Of a stretch of DNA of 64,000 nucleotides, positions 50,998 to 59,960 are shown piece after piece (position 1 is the first letter of the stretch; every line of letters starts with the position of its first letter). The notes under the pieces were generated by a model. It was not told the origin of the DNA, did no database searches, and was given only the letters and a program-made list of their open reading frames with translations. Source of the DNA: Bacillus sp. FJAT-50079 (GTDB lineage Bacteria; Bacillota; Bacilli; Bacillales; Bacillaceae_C); contig NZ_JAGYPD010000008.1 in assembly GCF_018343515.1 (NCBI RefSeq), positions 62,001 through 126,000 on the forward strand. The letters are read 5' to 3'. A program made the translations under genes and the position numbers.

Positions 50998-51534
50998 TTG
51001 AAAAAGAAAAAATATATGATCGGGGGAGTCATTACAGGGCTAGCTTTTAGCGGTGTTCTCGTATTTAATAGCTTAATCTTTCCTTCAGTACTGGCTGCAA
51101 CCTCTAATGATTCTGGAATCAAAACAAAACCAGCAAGCACAATTGAACAAGATGTAGCCTCAAAAGAAATAACCGATTCATCCAATGAATTAAGCCAACT
51201 AGGTATTACAGAAGGAATACCTGAGAAAATAGCGTTAGGAATAGCAATCGATGCATTAAAAGATACAAAAGACGTTAGTAGTCTACCGTATGATATAAAA
51301 CTTGCCGAGGACAACACACCAGTAGATCCCATCAAGTGGTTCGTCACTTTTTATGATGATAATGATGGCTATTCAGCTACCATTAACCCATATTCTGGAG
51401 AACTAATCACACTTGAACAATTTTCCGGGGTTAGACAAACTCTCTCTATCGATGTTGAGGAAGCTAAAGCTGAAAAAGCGAAGCTCCATGAGCTTTATCA
51501 TAAAACCATTTATTCAATCTATGATAAAGAATAA
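50998..51534 (+). CDS. Membrane-anchored PepSY-like protein
   Basis: A 178-residue protein starting at a TTG (MKKKKYMIGGVITG) behind GGAGGATG. One N-terminal membrane anchor or signal (about 6-25), then a linker rich in Ser/Thr/Glu and a C-terminal region WFVTFYDDNDGYSATINPYSGE resembling a single PepSY-type domain. I do not recognise a specific family. It follows the kinase gene by 78 bases and ends at a strong terminator, so it probably belongs to the same transcription unit and acts at the outer face of the membrane. Confidence 0.6.
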   Translation: MKKKKYMIGGVITGLAFSGVLVFNSLIFPSVLAATSNDSGIKTKPASTIEQDVASKEITDSSNELSQLGITEGIPEKIALGIAIDALKDTKDVSSLPYDIKLAEDNTPVDPIKWFVTFYDDNDGYSATINPYSGELITLEQFSGVRQTLSIDVEEAKAEKAKLHELYHKTIYSIYDKE

Positions 51535-51626
51535 AAATTTGTATCCCCTATACTGTTTCAAATAACAATAAAGTGTATTAATCATTACACGTAACTGCTA
51601 TTTCCTTAATATATGCAGTTAACAAT

Positions 51627-51672
51627 AAAAAAGTATTCTTGCCTGTAATTTAGCTAGGCAAGAATACTTTTT
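51627..51672. terminator. Bidirectional terminator between convergent units
   Basis: AAAAAGTATTCTTGCC pairs perfectly with GGCAAGAATACTTTTT around a 14-base loop. Confidence 0.9.
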
Positions 51673-51740
51673 GCTGTTCTATCAAAATGCGTCCGCCACA
51701 CAGATATCAAGAATGGAACTTGGAACAACTTCCATTATCA

Positions 51741-52646
51741 CTATTCAACCATTGACAGCAATACCTTTTCCATCTCTTCCTTAGATAACATAGCTGCATG
51801 CATAATAATTTCATAGCCTTCTTCTGGTACTATGACTTTCATCCCTTGCACATTTCCCAAGCCGTTTTTATATCCATAAGCATGTTCAAAAGCATAGCCA
51901 TCTAGCTCATACGAATCAATATGGTCATAGCTCTTTAATTCATCCTCTTTACTCTTATCTATTTTTTCTGTGGTCGTATAGAAATTAAACTCTCCTTGTT
52001 CTTCTTGATATTGCAATACAACCACCGGATCTTCCCCAACATGTTCCTCAGATGTTTGCGCTCTTTCTTCCACTAACACATAGCCATCCGGTATATATGC
52101 CGGTCGTTTGATCGGATAATTGACCATCGCCTGAGCCTCTTCCAACGTATGAATGGTCAGCGCGCCAATTCCATACTTATCTATTTCCTTCTGGATTTCG
52201 TTTGATCGATTGTCTAACTCTTCCCAATCAGCATTCGGATTACTTGCCCTTTCCATGGAAATTTCCGTCATGTCCTTCATCAGTTGGCTGTAATCTTCAA
52301 ATTCTTCCGCTGAGAGATGCTCTTTTGCCAGTTCCAGATGCCGTTCCATTTGTTTGAAATACGCATGGGCCTCTTCCTCTGGAAAAACTTCTAAAATCTG
52401 TTCCTGTTTATCCGAACCAAAAATTTTCCCTATTAATGTATCGGTTGCATCAGCGATATAAGAACCGTAAATTGGAAAAGTCGCTCCCATGATCATAATA
52501 GAAGCCGCTGCTCCAATGATCCATCTAGGATACTTTTTATTTTTCTGTCCATCTAGTTTCACTCTCTTAATCCCCATTTCTACCCTTGTATCAAGCTCCT
52601 TAGGAATCTCAATCTTTTCCATTTCACGCTTAATTTCATTGTTCAT
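51741..52646 (-). CDS. Anti-sigma factor-like membrane protein with DUF4367 domain
   Basis: A 301-residue protein: short cytoplasmic N-terminus (about 1-42), one membrane helix (WIIGAAASIMIMGATFPIYG, about 42-61), and a large acidic extracytoplasmic part. The C-terminal part (about 170-300: AQAMVNYPIKRPAYIPDGY ... IIMHAAMLSKEEMEKVLLSM) is DUF4367-like. It overlaps the ECF sigma gene by 11 bases, the usual arrangement for a cognate anti-sigma factor. No zinc-binding HxxxCxxC is present. The role as anti-sigma is inferred. Confidence 0.8.
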   Translation of the reverse strand: MNNEIKREMEKIEIPKELDTRVEMGIKRVKLDGQKNKKYPRWIIGAAASIMIMGATFPIYGSYIADATDTLIGKIFGSDKQEQILEVFPEEEAHAYFKQMERHLELAKEHLSAEEFEDYSQLMKDMTEISMERASNPNADWEELDNRSNEIQKEIDKYGIGALTIHTLEEAQAMVNYPIKRPAYIPDGYVLVEERAQTSEEHVGEDPVVVLQYQEEQGEFNFYTTTEKIDKSKEDELKSYDHIDSYELDGYAFEHAYGYKNGLGNVQGMKVIVPEEGYEIIMHAAMLSKEEMEKVLLSMVE

Positions 52647-53160
52647 AAATATCCTCCCTTTTCATCTGCATGCGTAATTTTGCCAAAGAACGATATAAAA
52701 TGGTTTTCACAGTCCCTAAAGGCATGTCTAATAGATTTGAAATTTCTCTAATCGTATGGTCTTGATAAAACTTTAACAGTACAACACTTTTTTCATCTTC
52801 ATTTAATTCTTCAATCAAATCTTTAAGGGTGATTTGAAGAGAAACATCACTCCCCTTTGCAGGAAATGATTCGGCATATTCTGGGTTTAAATGAACGACT
52901 CTTTTTTCCTTTCTTAGATGGCTGATGGCAGTATTAATCGCAATTCTGATTAACCATGTTTTAAAATACTCTGGATTTTTCAATGTTTTAATTTGGCTAA
53001 ATGATTTATAAGCTGTCTCCTGCACAACATCTAGCGCATCTTCCTGATTTTTAACATAGACATATGCCATCCGATAAATATCTACTTTATATTGTTGAAA
53101 AAGGGTAATATAGGCTCTTTCATCCCCTTTTTGCGCCTTTTTCACTAACTTGTCGATCAC
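52636..53160 (-). CDS. ECF-type RNA polymerase sigma factor
   Basis: A 174-residue sigma-70-family ECF factor: region 2 (AYVYVKNQEDALDVVQETAYKS, KTWLIRIAINTAISHLR, quoted in parts) and region 4 (LLKFYQDHTIREISNLLDMP, GTVKTILYRSLAKLR). Start is probably the GTG at 53160, five bases after GAGG; a GTG six bases earlier overlaps that site. Paired with the DUF4367 membrane protein. It probably answers an envelope signal, perhaps autoregulated, but no ECF promoter was identified upstream. Confidence 0.92.
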   Translation of the reverse strand: MIDKLVKKAQKGDERAYITLFQQYKVDIYRMAYVYVKNQEDALDVVQETAYKSFSQIKTLKNPEYFKTWLIRIAINTAISHLRKEKRVVHLNPEYAESFPAKGSDVSLQITLKDLIEELNEDEKSVVLLKFYQDHTIREISNLLDMPLGTVKTILYRSLAKLRMQMKREDIYEQ

Positions 53161-53166
53161 AATCAC

Positions 53167-53590
53167 CTCAGCTTTACTCTAGAAGTAAATGTTAATGGTT
53201 TTTCTCCAAAGTTTTGCTACGTTTACTGCACTACTTACCATTAGGTTTGAACATGGTATTTCACTTGCAACCTTCCAGTGCATAACCACACGTTCAAATG
53301 CTTCTTATTATAATTGTAACGAATTTTCTTCCTTTCGAAGTTAGATTTTTAATAAATCCACTCTCTTCCCTCCAGTCACTTTATCTTAATAATTTCTACC
53401 TATTAGACAATCGATTGGGTGATTTGGCTTTTATAAAATGAAATTATCTTAATTAAAATTGATGACTGGTAAATAGACAGAAGATGGGAGGTATGGATTT
53501 ATTATCGTTGTTTTCGAAAAGTGAAAGATGCAGATAAAAAGCACCTCAAAAACGGGTCGAACGATCATTCAAACCAAAACCCCCATGCAG
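53167..53590. other. Intergenic stretch upstream of the ECF sigma gene
   Basis: About 420 bases with no supported gene. GTAAACGTAGC near 53210 might be part of a sigma-controlled promoter, but spacing does not fit known ECF consensus sequences well. Confidence 0.3.
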
Positions 53591-53630
53591 AAAAGCCCTC
53601 TCTGCATGAGAGAAGGCTTTTGATTTTTTT
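53591..53630 (-). terminator. Terminator after the DJ-1/PfpI gene
   Basis: AAAAGCCCTCTC pairs with GAGAGAAGGCTTTT (one bulge), with A/T-rich flanks on both sides. It lies about 65 bases past the minus-strand stop at 53692. Confidence 0.75.
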
Positions 53631-53691
53631 AACGATATACTTTTTAAAACGATTAGCAAGCTAGTGATTGTTGATTAATCCAAAGAACGGA

Positions 53692-54261
53692 TTACACCAT
53701 TATCCCTTTTTCTACCTTTAGCAATTTAAAGAATTCTCTCATAAAGCCTGGAAGATCTGGCCAGGCATGTCCTGAAACAATGTTTCCATCGACGTGTAGC
53801 AATTCTTCAATGTACGTTGCTCCAGCTGCTTCTACTTCTGGTCGACATGCTGTATAAGCGGTCATTTCTCGCCCTTTAATATATTCACGAACTGTTGTAA
53901 GTACCAGCTGACCGTGGCAGATGACGCCCAATGGCTTATTTTCTTTTAGAAAATGAGCCGTAATTTCTTGCACTTTTTTATTCATACGAATGTATTCAGG
54001 AGCACGTCCTCCCGGGATAATAAGACCATCATAATCAGCTGGATTAATATCGTCCACAGAAGCATGTGACTCAATGAGATACGCCTGTTTTTCCGTGAAT
54101 GTCTCCAATTCTAGGAAGTCATGAACAACGGTTTGGAGCTTCTTTTTTGTTGGAGATGCAATCGTGCAACTGATATTTTCTTCAATACAGCGATAGTATG
54201 GATAAAACACTTCTAAAGCCTCTACTGCGTCACCAGTTACGATTAATACATTTTTACTCAT
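53692..54261 (-). CDS. DJ-1/PfpI-family protein
   Basis: A 189-residue protein of the ThiJ/DJ-1/PfpI superfamily. Seen: Glu14 in GDAVEALEVFYP, YDGLIIPGGRAPEY, and Cys115 in the nucleophile elbow GVICHGQ. Members are glyoxalases, isonitrile hydratases or proteases; the GGRAPEY subgroup is poorly characterised. Last gene of the sigma-54-driven amidohydrolase-DUF59-DJ-1 operon, 40 bases after the DUF59 gene. It may handle a reactive intermediate, which is inference. Confidence 0.87.
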   Translation of the reverse strand: MSKNVLIVTGDAVEALEVFYPYYRCIEENISCTIASPTKKKLQTVVHDFLELETFTEKQAYLIESHASVDDINPADYDGLIIPGGRAPEYIRMNKKVQEITAHFLKENKPLGVICHGQLVLTTVREYIKGREMTAYTACRPEVEAAGATYIEELLHVDGNIVSGHAWPDLPGFMREFFKLLKVEKGIMV

Positions 54262-54301
54262 CTTCCATCACCTTTTCCTTTTATATTTTTATCGTATACA
54301 A

Positions 54302-55009
54302 TTAATTCTTTACCAATTTGTCTTCATTCGACGGCAACTTATAGCGCGCCTCTAGTAAACCCCTGCAATAATGTCCATTAAATTCCATACTCAATCTCGT
54401 TCGTTTTAAATTACGTACATAATCTTCAAATTCATCTCTGTTTAATGCTTCTCCCTCTGGAGTTGGGAATGCATAGGTTGATTGATTTAATTGTGTTTTC
54501 TTCTCTACATATCTTTCTCTTAATTGTTGTCCTTCTTTTGAAAGTCCCATCCCATTTAGCTCGTCAAAGGATAAAGTGATGATCCTTTCTTTTGGCATAT
54601 TTTCTGAGAGTAAATGTTTAATCATTTTTTCTTGTCGCGCATAAAACGCCTTTATTTGAAATGTCTTTCGAACTTCTTCAAGATCTCCGCCCGCCTCCCC
54701 TCCAAAAGATTCACTAAAGCGCTTACCATCAGTGACACCTTGATTAATTTCATCCGATGCACAGTGGTCGATTAAATTCACTGTTACTTGATTTACCCAA
54801 TGTAATTCTGATACGTATTTCTTTATATCCTCCGCCATAATATAAGCGAAGTTTGGAGAACACCAGTATGTTGGTAACCTAAAAATCACTTCTACTTGAT
54901 CATCCTTAATGATCGTTCGATCAATAAATCCTAATTCAGTTAGAGGTTGATCTAATTCAGGATCATAAACTTTATCAAGTCTCTCGTAGACTTGTTTTTC
55001 TTTGTTCAT
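54302..55009 (-). CDS. DUF59 (MIP18-like) metal-sulfur cluster assembly protein with C-terminal extension
   Basis: A 235-residue protein. The N-terminal 85 residues are a DUF59/PaaD-like domain: DPELDQPLTELGFI (residues 16-29) and Cys50 in TYWCSPNFAY, a further Cys in DHCAS (about 83). The remaining 150 residues are charged and helical. Such extended DUF59 proteins accompany soluble di-iron monooxygenase clusters (propane/methane-oxidising type) in actinobacteria, from my memory of those loci. Here no monooxygenase gene is adjacent. Second gene of the operon, 37 bases after the amidohydrolase. Confidence 0.85.
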   Translation of the reverse strand: MNKEKQVYERLDKVYDPELDQPLTELGFIDRTIIKDDQVEVIFRLPTYWCSPNFAYIMAEDIKKYVSELHWVNQVTVNLIDHCASDEINQGVTDGKRFSESFGGEAGGDLEEVRKTFQIKAFYARQEKMIKHLLSENMPKERIITLSFDELNGMGLSKEGQQLRERYVEKKTQLNQSTYAFPTPEGEALNRDEFEDYVRNLKRTRLSMEFNGHYCRGLLEARYKLPSNEDKLVKN

Positions 55010-55046
55010 AAAGTAACACCTCCCTGTGAATCAACTAATGAATGGC

Positions 55047-56090
55047 TCAGCTTAGTACTTTTTCTGGTGATGAAATAACTTTAGAAGCCAGTTCACAATG
55101 ACGCAGCTTTTCTTTTTGAGCATCAATATCAATGTTATATAGCTTTGCTGCATTTTCTGCTAAAATTTTCTTTTTCACATTTAGATCAAATGTCACACCT
55201 GTTTCCTTTAAAATATCTTCGGGTATCTCAAAATCAATAAATTTTTCAATAATCCATTTTGGCTCCCAAATAGCATAATCACTTCCGAAAAGAATACGAT
55301 CCTCACCAAGCCAATACAGCAATTCACTAATTATTTCTGCAAAATAACGCGGACGTTGATGAATGAAAGCAATTGCCACCGATAACCCTGCATACACATT
55401 CTTATCTTGTTTAGCAATCCAACAAAAATCTTCTAATCTAGGCAACCCAACATGTTCAACAATGAAGTTTAGTTCCGGAAAAGCACTTGCTGCGTCATCA
55501 ACATCAGCGACGTCAAAAGCATCCCGATTCAGCGGTCGAATCGTAGGTCCTTTATGAACATGAATATTTTTCACTCCTAATTCCTGACACTTTTCTAAAT
55601 AACGATATGCCCAAGGATCAGAAAGCTTATATCCTTTTGAATCTCCATACCAATCAGCTGTGTAAAGTTTGACTCCCTTCGTATTGTACTTTTTCACCAG
55701 TACTTCTAGATCTGCTAATCCGCGATCACCATGACGAGGGTCAAATAAACCATTGCAAATGAAACGATCTGGATGCTTCTTCAAGATTTCATCAACAGCA
55801 TGAAAGTTGGCGAATCCATTTTTATAAAATTCGCTAAGCATGACTGGTTGGAAAATGGCCATGTCAGAATATCCATTGATGATGACATCCTCCACTAAGG
55901 TTTCAGGATCGTATTTCAAAAAATGGTCTTTCGCCCAGATATATTCATCTGGACTTATTTGATGATAATCATAAAAGCAGTCAATAAATTCTTCACCATG
56001 AACGTTTAATTGATTTTCCTTGCTTGCGTCCCAAATTGCGACATGGGAATCAATAACAAATATTTCTTCACCATCTTTTGTTCTATACAT
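55047..56090 (-). CDS. Amidohydrolase-2 family metal-dependent hydrolase
   Basis: A 347-residue TIM-barrel amidohydrolase (PF04909 type). Seen: VIDSHVAIWDAS (His16, but Ala18 where the HxH motif has its second His), GVKLYTADWYGD, NIHVHKGPT, FIVEHVGLPRLEDF and ILFGSDYAIWEP with the barrel-end Asp. The x-Ala variant is known in some decarboxylase members of this superfamily, so hydrolysis is not certain. Relatives occur with DUF59 proteins in di-iron monooxygenase loci. First gene after a sigma-54 promoter at 56131-56146 and divergent from an AcoR-like activator. Confidence 0.87.
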   Translation of the reverse strand: MYRTKDGEEIFVIDSHVAIWDASKENQLNVHGEEFIDCFYDYHQISPDEYIWAKDHFLKYDPETLVEDVIINGYSDMAIFQPVMLSEFYKNGFANFHAVDEILKKHPDRFICNGLFDPRHGDRGLADLEVLVKKYNTKGVKLYTADWYGDSKGYKLSDPWAYRYLEKCQELGVKNIHVHKGPTIRPLNRDAFDVADVDDAASAFPELNFIVEHVGLPRLEDFCWIAKQDKNVYAGLSVAIAFIHQRPRYFAEIISELLYWLGEDRILFGSDYAIWEPKWIIEKFIDFEIPEDILKETGVTFDLNVKKKILAENAAKLYNIDIDAQKEKLRHCELASKVISSPEKVLS

Positions 56091-56130
56091 TTATTCTCCC
56101 CCTTAAATGAATAGTCACTATCATTAACAA

Positions 56131-56146
56131 TGCAATTATCATGCCA
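56131..56146 (-). promoter_or_regulatory. Sigma-54 (-24/-12) promoter of the amidohydrolase operon
   Basis: Minus strand TGGCATGATAATTGCA, matching TGGCAC-N5-TTGCW with one difference. It lies 40 bases upstream of the amidohydrolase start and faces away from the activator gene. Confidence 0.82.
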
Positions 56147-56318
56147 AAAACTTTTAATATATTAAAACTAGGGATTTATTTTCAGTCTTAGTCATTGATA
56201 CTTCGTGCTAAACATTGAGGCTATACGAATCTTTATTAATTACATAATTCAAACAAAACACAAAATGTATTTTTAATATAACTAATATTCAGTTATTTCA
56301 ATTGATCATTTTTGGTGA

Positions 56319-56368
56319 AATATGCGACAATGTATTTATTAGGAACATTAATGAAGCAATATGCGACA
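56319..56368. promoter_or_regulatory. Direct repeat AATATGCGACA, candidate activator binding sites
   Basis: AATATGCGACA occurs at 56319-56329 and 56358-56368, 39 bases apart, the second followed by CATGG and the first by ATGT. They lie about 170-220 bases upstream of the sigma-54 promoter, in the leader of the activator gene. Enhancer function is inferred from distance and repetition. Confidence 0.6.
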
Positions 56369-56430
56369 CATGGAATTTTCGTTGTGAAGGTAAGACATAT
56401 TTACATTATTTTAAAAAGGATGATAATCAT

Positions 56431-58446
56431 ATGAAATATCCATTTGTACCATTAGGTGCTTCTTCCTCCCCTGGAAGAGAAAGAGTTAAAATTGAAAAAG
56501 CTTGGGAACAGTTTGTATCTGGTGAAAATTCACCTTCCACGGTACGATCTTTAACGTATCAATCATGGGAACGCTCTTTAAAACATGGAGTACATCCTCT
56601 TCACGGAAGGGCTCCTATTCGTTTAAGTGAAGACAAAGTTCAAGAATATCAATCGATCAACCCCTTTTATTCCACCAAAGAATCTCTGCTTATTAGATTA
56701 AAAGAGTCAACCGTAGACTCAGGATATTTACTCACCTTCTGCAATCCCTATGGAGAAATATTATCTATTGATGGGGATCCATCACTTAAAGAGAAAGCTG
56801 AAGAAATGAATTTCATTGTGGGATCTTCTTGGTCTGAACAACATGTTGGAACAAATGGGATGGGAACGTCGCTTGCAATCGGTTCCCCTTTTCAAGTTTT
56901 TGCTAGTGAGCATTTTTGTCAACCCGTACATAATTGGGTCTGTTCAGCATCACCGATTAAAGACCCTGCGACAAAAAAGATTTTAGGAGCTATTAACATA
57001 ACGGGTATTTGGGACGGAGTACATCCCCACTCTCTCTCAGCTGTCCTTTTCATGGCTCAGACGATTGAACAACATCTTCTTAATAAGCTGAAATTGGAGC
57101 ACTTTTTATTACTAGAGCATTTTTCAGAAAGAATAAGAAAAGGGCGGGGAGATATCATCGCTGTACTTGATCGTGGACATAAAGTCATTAAAGCCTCTTC
57201 TTTATTCTATGAAAATGACTGGGTAAACGAAAAGAACCAACTCGTGATCTTAAACGATACAGCCTTAGCAGTAGAGCAACCGTATAAATGGAAATCCGAA
57301 GAGAGAAGTGGAGATTGGGTGTTTGAATCTATTCCTTTTTACGTGCAAAAATCATTGATAGGATTTATCGTCTACGCGATTTCGCCAATCAAATCTTTAA
57401 CAAATCGCACAAGAAATGTTACAAAATATTCTTTTTCAAGTATGATTGGTCGCTCTAAAGAATTTTTATCTATGATTGAAGAGGCCCGTTTAATAGCAAA
57501 CTTAGATTTAGTTGTGATGATAGCAGGGGAAAGTGGTACAGGAAAAGAATTATTAGCTCAATCCATTCATTCAGCTAGTGCTCGGTCATCCAATCCTTTT
57601 GTTGCGGTTAATTGTGGAGCCATCCCAAAAGAACTGGCAGCAAGTGAACTATTCGGATACGAGGAAGGTTCGTTTACAGGCAGTTTAAAAGGGGGGCAAC
57701 CTGGTAAATTTGAACAAGCTCAAGGTGGTACAATCTTTTTAGATGAAATTGGAGAATTGCCATTAGATTTACAAGTACTATTGTTACGAGCTCTTGAAGA
57801 AAAAGAGATCGTTCGTCTTGGCGGAAGGCAACCAATTAAGCTAAATGTTCGAGTAATTACGGCAACAAATCGTGATTTAATAGAAGCTTGCGAAGCGGGC
57901 AAATTTCGTAAAGATCTGTATTATCGGCTTAATATTCTCTCCTTGCATGTGCCTCCGCTAAGGAGAAGAACAGGAGACATTCCAATCATTTTAGATCACT
58001 TATTAAAAAAATCTTGCGCAGAGCTGGGACGGCCACAAATAAAAGTTGATAAACCCGTTTTAGCTGTTTTGGAAAAGTATTCTTGGCCAGGTAATGTACG
58101 TGAACTAAGGAATCTTGCTTATAAAATGGTCATAAGGGCAAAAGAGAATCTTTTCACGCTTGCAGATTTACCAGATGAATGGTTTGAAAATAGAACAATG
58201 AACGAACAAGCAAGCTTGCCCCATCATTCTAAAATATGGAAGACTGAACAAGTTGCTGAGTCGCTCCCTCTTTATCAAGATTCAATATCAAAAATGCCAT
58301 CTTTAAAACAGCAGGAATTAGATACGATCCTTGCTGTGCTTAATGAGTCCGAAGGAAATGTGTCAAAAGCAGCTAAAAAATTAGGCATCCACAGAAGTAC
58401 GATTTATAGAAAACTTGGTAGTTTAGCTAAAAACGATGATAATTGA
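56431..58446 (+). CDS. AcoR-like sigma-54-dependent transcriptional activator
   Basis: A 671-residue enhancer-binding protein: N-terminal region with WEQFVSGENSPSTVRSLTYQ, GAF sensor (about 60-215), PAS-like linker, AAA+ domain with Walker A GESGTGKE (366-373), sigma-54 loop GSFTGS (413-418, normally GAFTGA), Walker B FLDE (436-439), and Fis-type HTH (KAAKKLGIHRSTIYRKL). The start at 56431 follows AAAGGATG; a TTG frame to 56302 would read through the direct repeats. It resembles AcoR of acetoin operons and the regulators of alkane-monooxygenase operons. It should activate the divergent amidohydrolase operon. Confidence 0.9.
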   Translation: MKYPFVPLGASSSPGRERVKIEKAWEQFVSGENSPSTVRSLTYQSWERSLKHGVHPLHGRAPIRLSEDKVQEYQSINPFYSTKESLLIRLKESTVDSGYLLTFCNPYGEILSIDGDPSLKEKAEEMNFIVGSSWSEQHVGTNGMGTSLAIGSPFQVFASEHFCQPVHNWVCSASPIKDPATKKILGAINITGIWDGVHPHSLSAVLFMAQTIEQHLLNKLKLEHFLLLEHFSERIRKGRGDIIAVLDRGHKVIKASSLFYENDWVNEKNQLVILNDTALAVEQPYKWKSEERSGDWVFESIPFYVQKSLIGFIVYAISPIKSLTNRTRNVTKYSFSSMIGRSKEFLSMIEEARLIANLDLVVMIAGESGTGKELLAQSIHSASARSSNPFVAVNCGAIPKELAASELFGYEEGSFTGSLKGGQPGKFEQAQGGTIFLDEIGELPLDLQVLLLRALEEKEIVRLGGRQPIKLNVRVITATNRDLIEACEAGKFRKDLYYRLNILSLHVPPLRRRTGDIPIILDHLLKKSCAELGRPQIKVDKPVLAVLEKYSWPGNVRELRNLAYKMVIRAKENLFTLADLPDEWFENRTMNEQASLPHHSKIWKTEQVAESLPLYQDSISKMPSLKQQELDTILAVLNESEGNVSKAAKKLGIHRSTIYRKLGSLAKNDDN

Positions 58447-58478
58447 TTGGGTAAATCTTTCGTGACAACGGTCGAAAT

Positions 58479-58524
58479 ATACGGAAGTCTCTCGATAATT
58501 AGCATTAGTAAGAGACCTCCGTAT
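58479..58524 (+). terminator. Terminator after the AcoR-like gene
   Basis: ATACGGAAGTCTCT pairs with AGAGACCTCCGTAT (two mismatches) and is followed by TTATTTT. It lies 30 bases after the stop. Confidence 0.75.
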
Positions 58525-58668
58525 TTATTTTCCGGTCAAAATGCGGGCATTTTTTACCACCAATAATCCTTTTCTTTAATTAGTTCAGAAGATGTCTTTT
58601 AAACTATCAACTGACTATAATTCAGTTAAAGATGCCAATAAAATGATAAGTTGATTGTCTTCCCTAAG

Positions 58669-59880
58669 TCAAACAACTGCTGCTTTTAACGCAAGTTCGC
58701 TCAGTTCCTTCCTACTTATTCCCAATCGTTCTGCTTGCTGAACAGCATCCCTATAATCCAAACGTTCCAAGGCTTCTGCTATTTGAAGGTAAGGGGTCAT
58801 TTCGGTTTCTTGGTCGCCTAATGTCTCAATAACCTCCTGGGATACAGGTAGTAATGGAAAGATATCTGTTGGGTTCTGTTTTAATATCAAGTCGATGAGT
58901 GAAAACATGCCTAGCATGTAGTATTCATCCGTTTTGTACTTCCCGCTTCGCGCAGCAAGCAATTCGCATATTTTCGCTCTTGTCAAAGAAAAATTCACAA
59001 GCACTTTAATCCGCCCATCCAGACCCTTTGAGCTTTTTTGGTAGATGATGAGAAATTGAATCCATTTCTTAAATTCCTTTAATCCCATTCTGACAATTGC
59101 TTGGTGAATAGAGGTAATTTTTATTGAAGACCCAAACGCATACGTATTTAAGTGCTTTAGCAATTTATAAGTCAATGAGATGTCCCTCATGATCAATGTC
59201 GCAATCTCCTCAATGTTTGGCTCCTCTTTGTCCAATAGTTTAAGAATTTCAAAGTAGAGTAAAGTATCCGAAGGTAACTTTGCTCCTTTAACGATGCCAG
59301 GTTTTGCAAAATAATACCCCTGAAAAAGTTCATAACCTAGAGACTTCGCCAATTCGAACTGTTCAGTCGTCTCTATTTTTTCAGCCAGCAGGATAATGTG
59401 AGGGTACTTGAATTTCAATGCTTCTATTGCGGACCGCTCTGACTGGGTAGTGGAAAGAAAATCCACCTTGATATAATCAATCGTTTGAAATAAATCTGGG
59501 TATAGGATGTGTTGCCATTGTAGAATAAAATCATCCAGTGCAAGTTGAAATCCCATACTTTTCAATTTCTTGAGATTTGTCAAAAGCGCAGGTGTCATGG
59601 CTACATCCTCTAAAATCTCAATGACAACCCGATCAGGATCAAGGGTATCAAAAATATCTGTTGCAAGAAGCGTAGCTGTAAAATTAATAAATGTTTTCTT
59701 TGCGGCAATTTGTTCAAAGCCTGGTGACAAGTACGTATTCACAATAACCTCGATTGTCGCCATTTCGGGATCAACATCCGGGAAAGCATTGCTATCACTA
59801 TTTCGATACAGCAACTCAAACGAAAAAAGATCACCGTTCACATCCAATATAGGTTGTTTCCCTACAAAAACTTCCTCCAT
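58669..59880 (-). CDS. EAL-HDOD domain signalling protein (YuxH-like)
   Basis: A 403-residue protein: EAL-type domain (about 1-195) and HDOD domain (about 200-395). The EAL motif reads FELLYR (ELL for EAL), with EILED, LALDDF, VDFLS and QGYYFAKP. Several catalytic positions differ from active c-di-GMP phosphodiesterases, so it probably binds or signals rather than hydrolyses. HDOD carries LLKHLNTYAFGSS and AIVRMGLKEFKKW. Eighty bases after the chemoreceptor gene on the same strand, so a link to motility is likely. Confidence 0.9.
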   Translation of the reverse strand: MEEVFVGKQPILDVNGDLFSFELLYRNSDSNAFPDVDPEMATIEVIVNTYLSPGFEQIAAKKTFINFTATLLATDIFDTLDPDRVVIEILEDVAMTPALLTNLKKLKSMGFQLALDDFILQWQHILYPDLFQTIDYIKVDFLSTTQSERSAIEALKFKYPHIILLAEKIETTEQFELAKSLGYELFQGYYFAKPGIVKGAKLPSDTLLYFEILKLLDKEEPNIEEIATLIMRDISLTYKLLKHLNTYAFGSSIKITSIHQAIVRMGLKEFKKWIQFLIIYQKSSKGLDGRIKVLVNFSLTRAKICELLAARSGKYKTDEYYMLGMFSLIDLILKQNPTDIFPLLPVSQEVIETLGDQETEMTPYLQIAEALERLDYRDAVQQAERLGISRKELSELALKAAVV

Positions 59881-59960
59881 TTCTACACCTCATCCACCAC
59901 ATAGTAACTGCACAGCAATATGTATCCACATTCCGAACCCTTTATTCATTTGAGTCATTA

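Noticed and set aside
53167-53260. Autoregulatory ECF promoter
   Set aside because: GTAAACGTA-like sequence is present but no -35/-10 pair with proper spacing could be defined.
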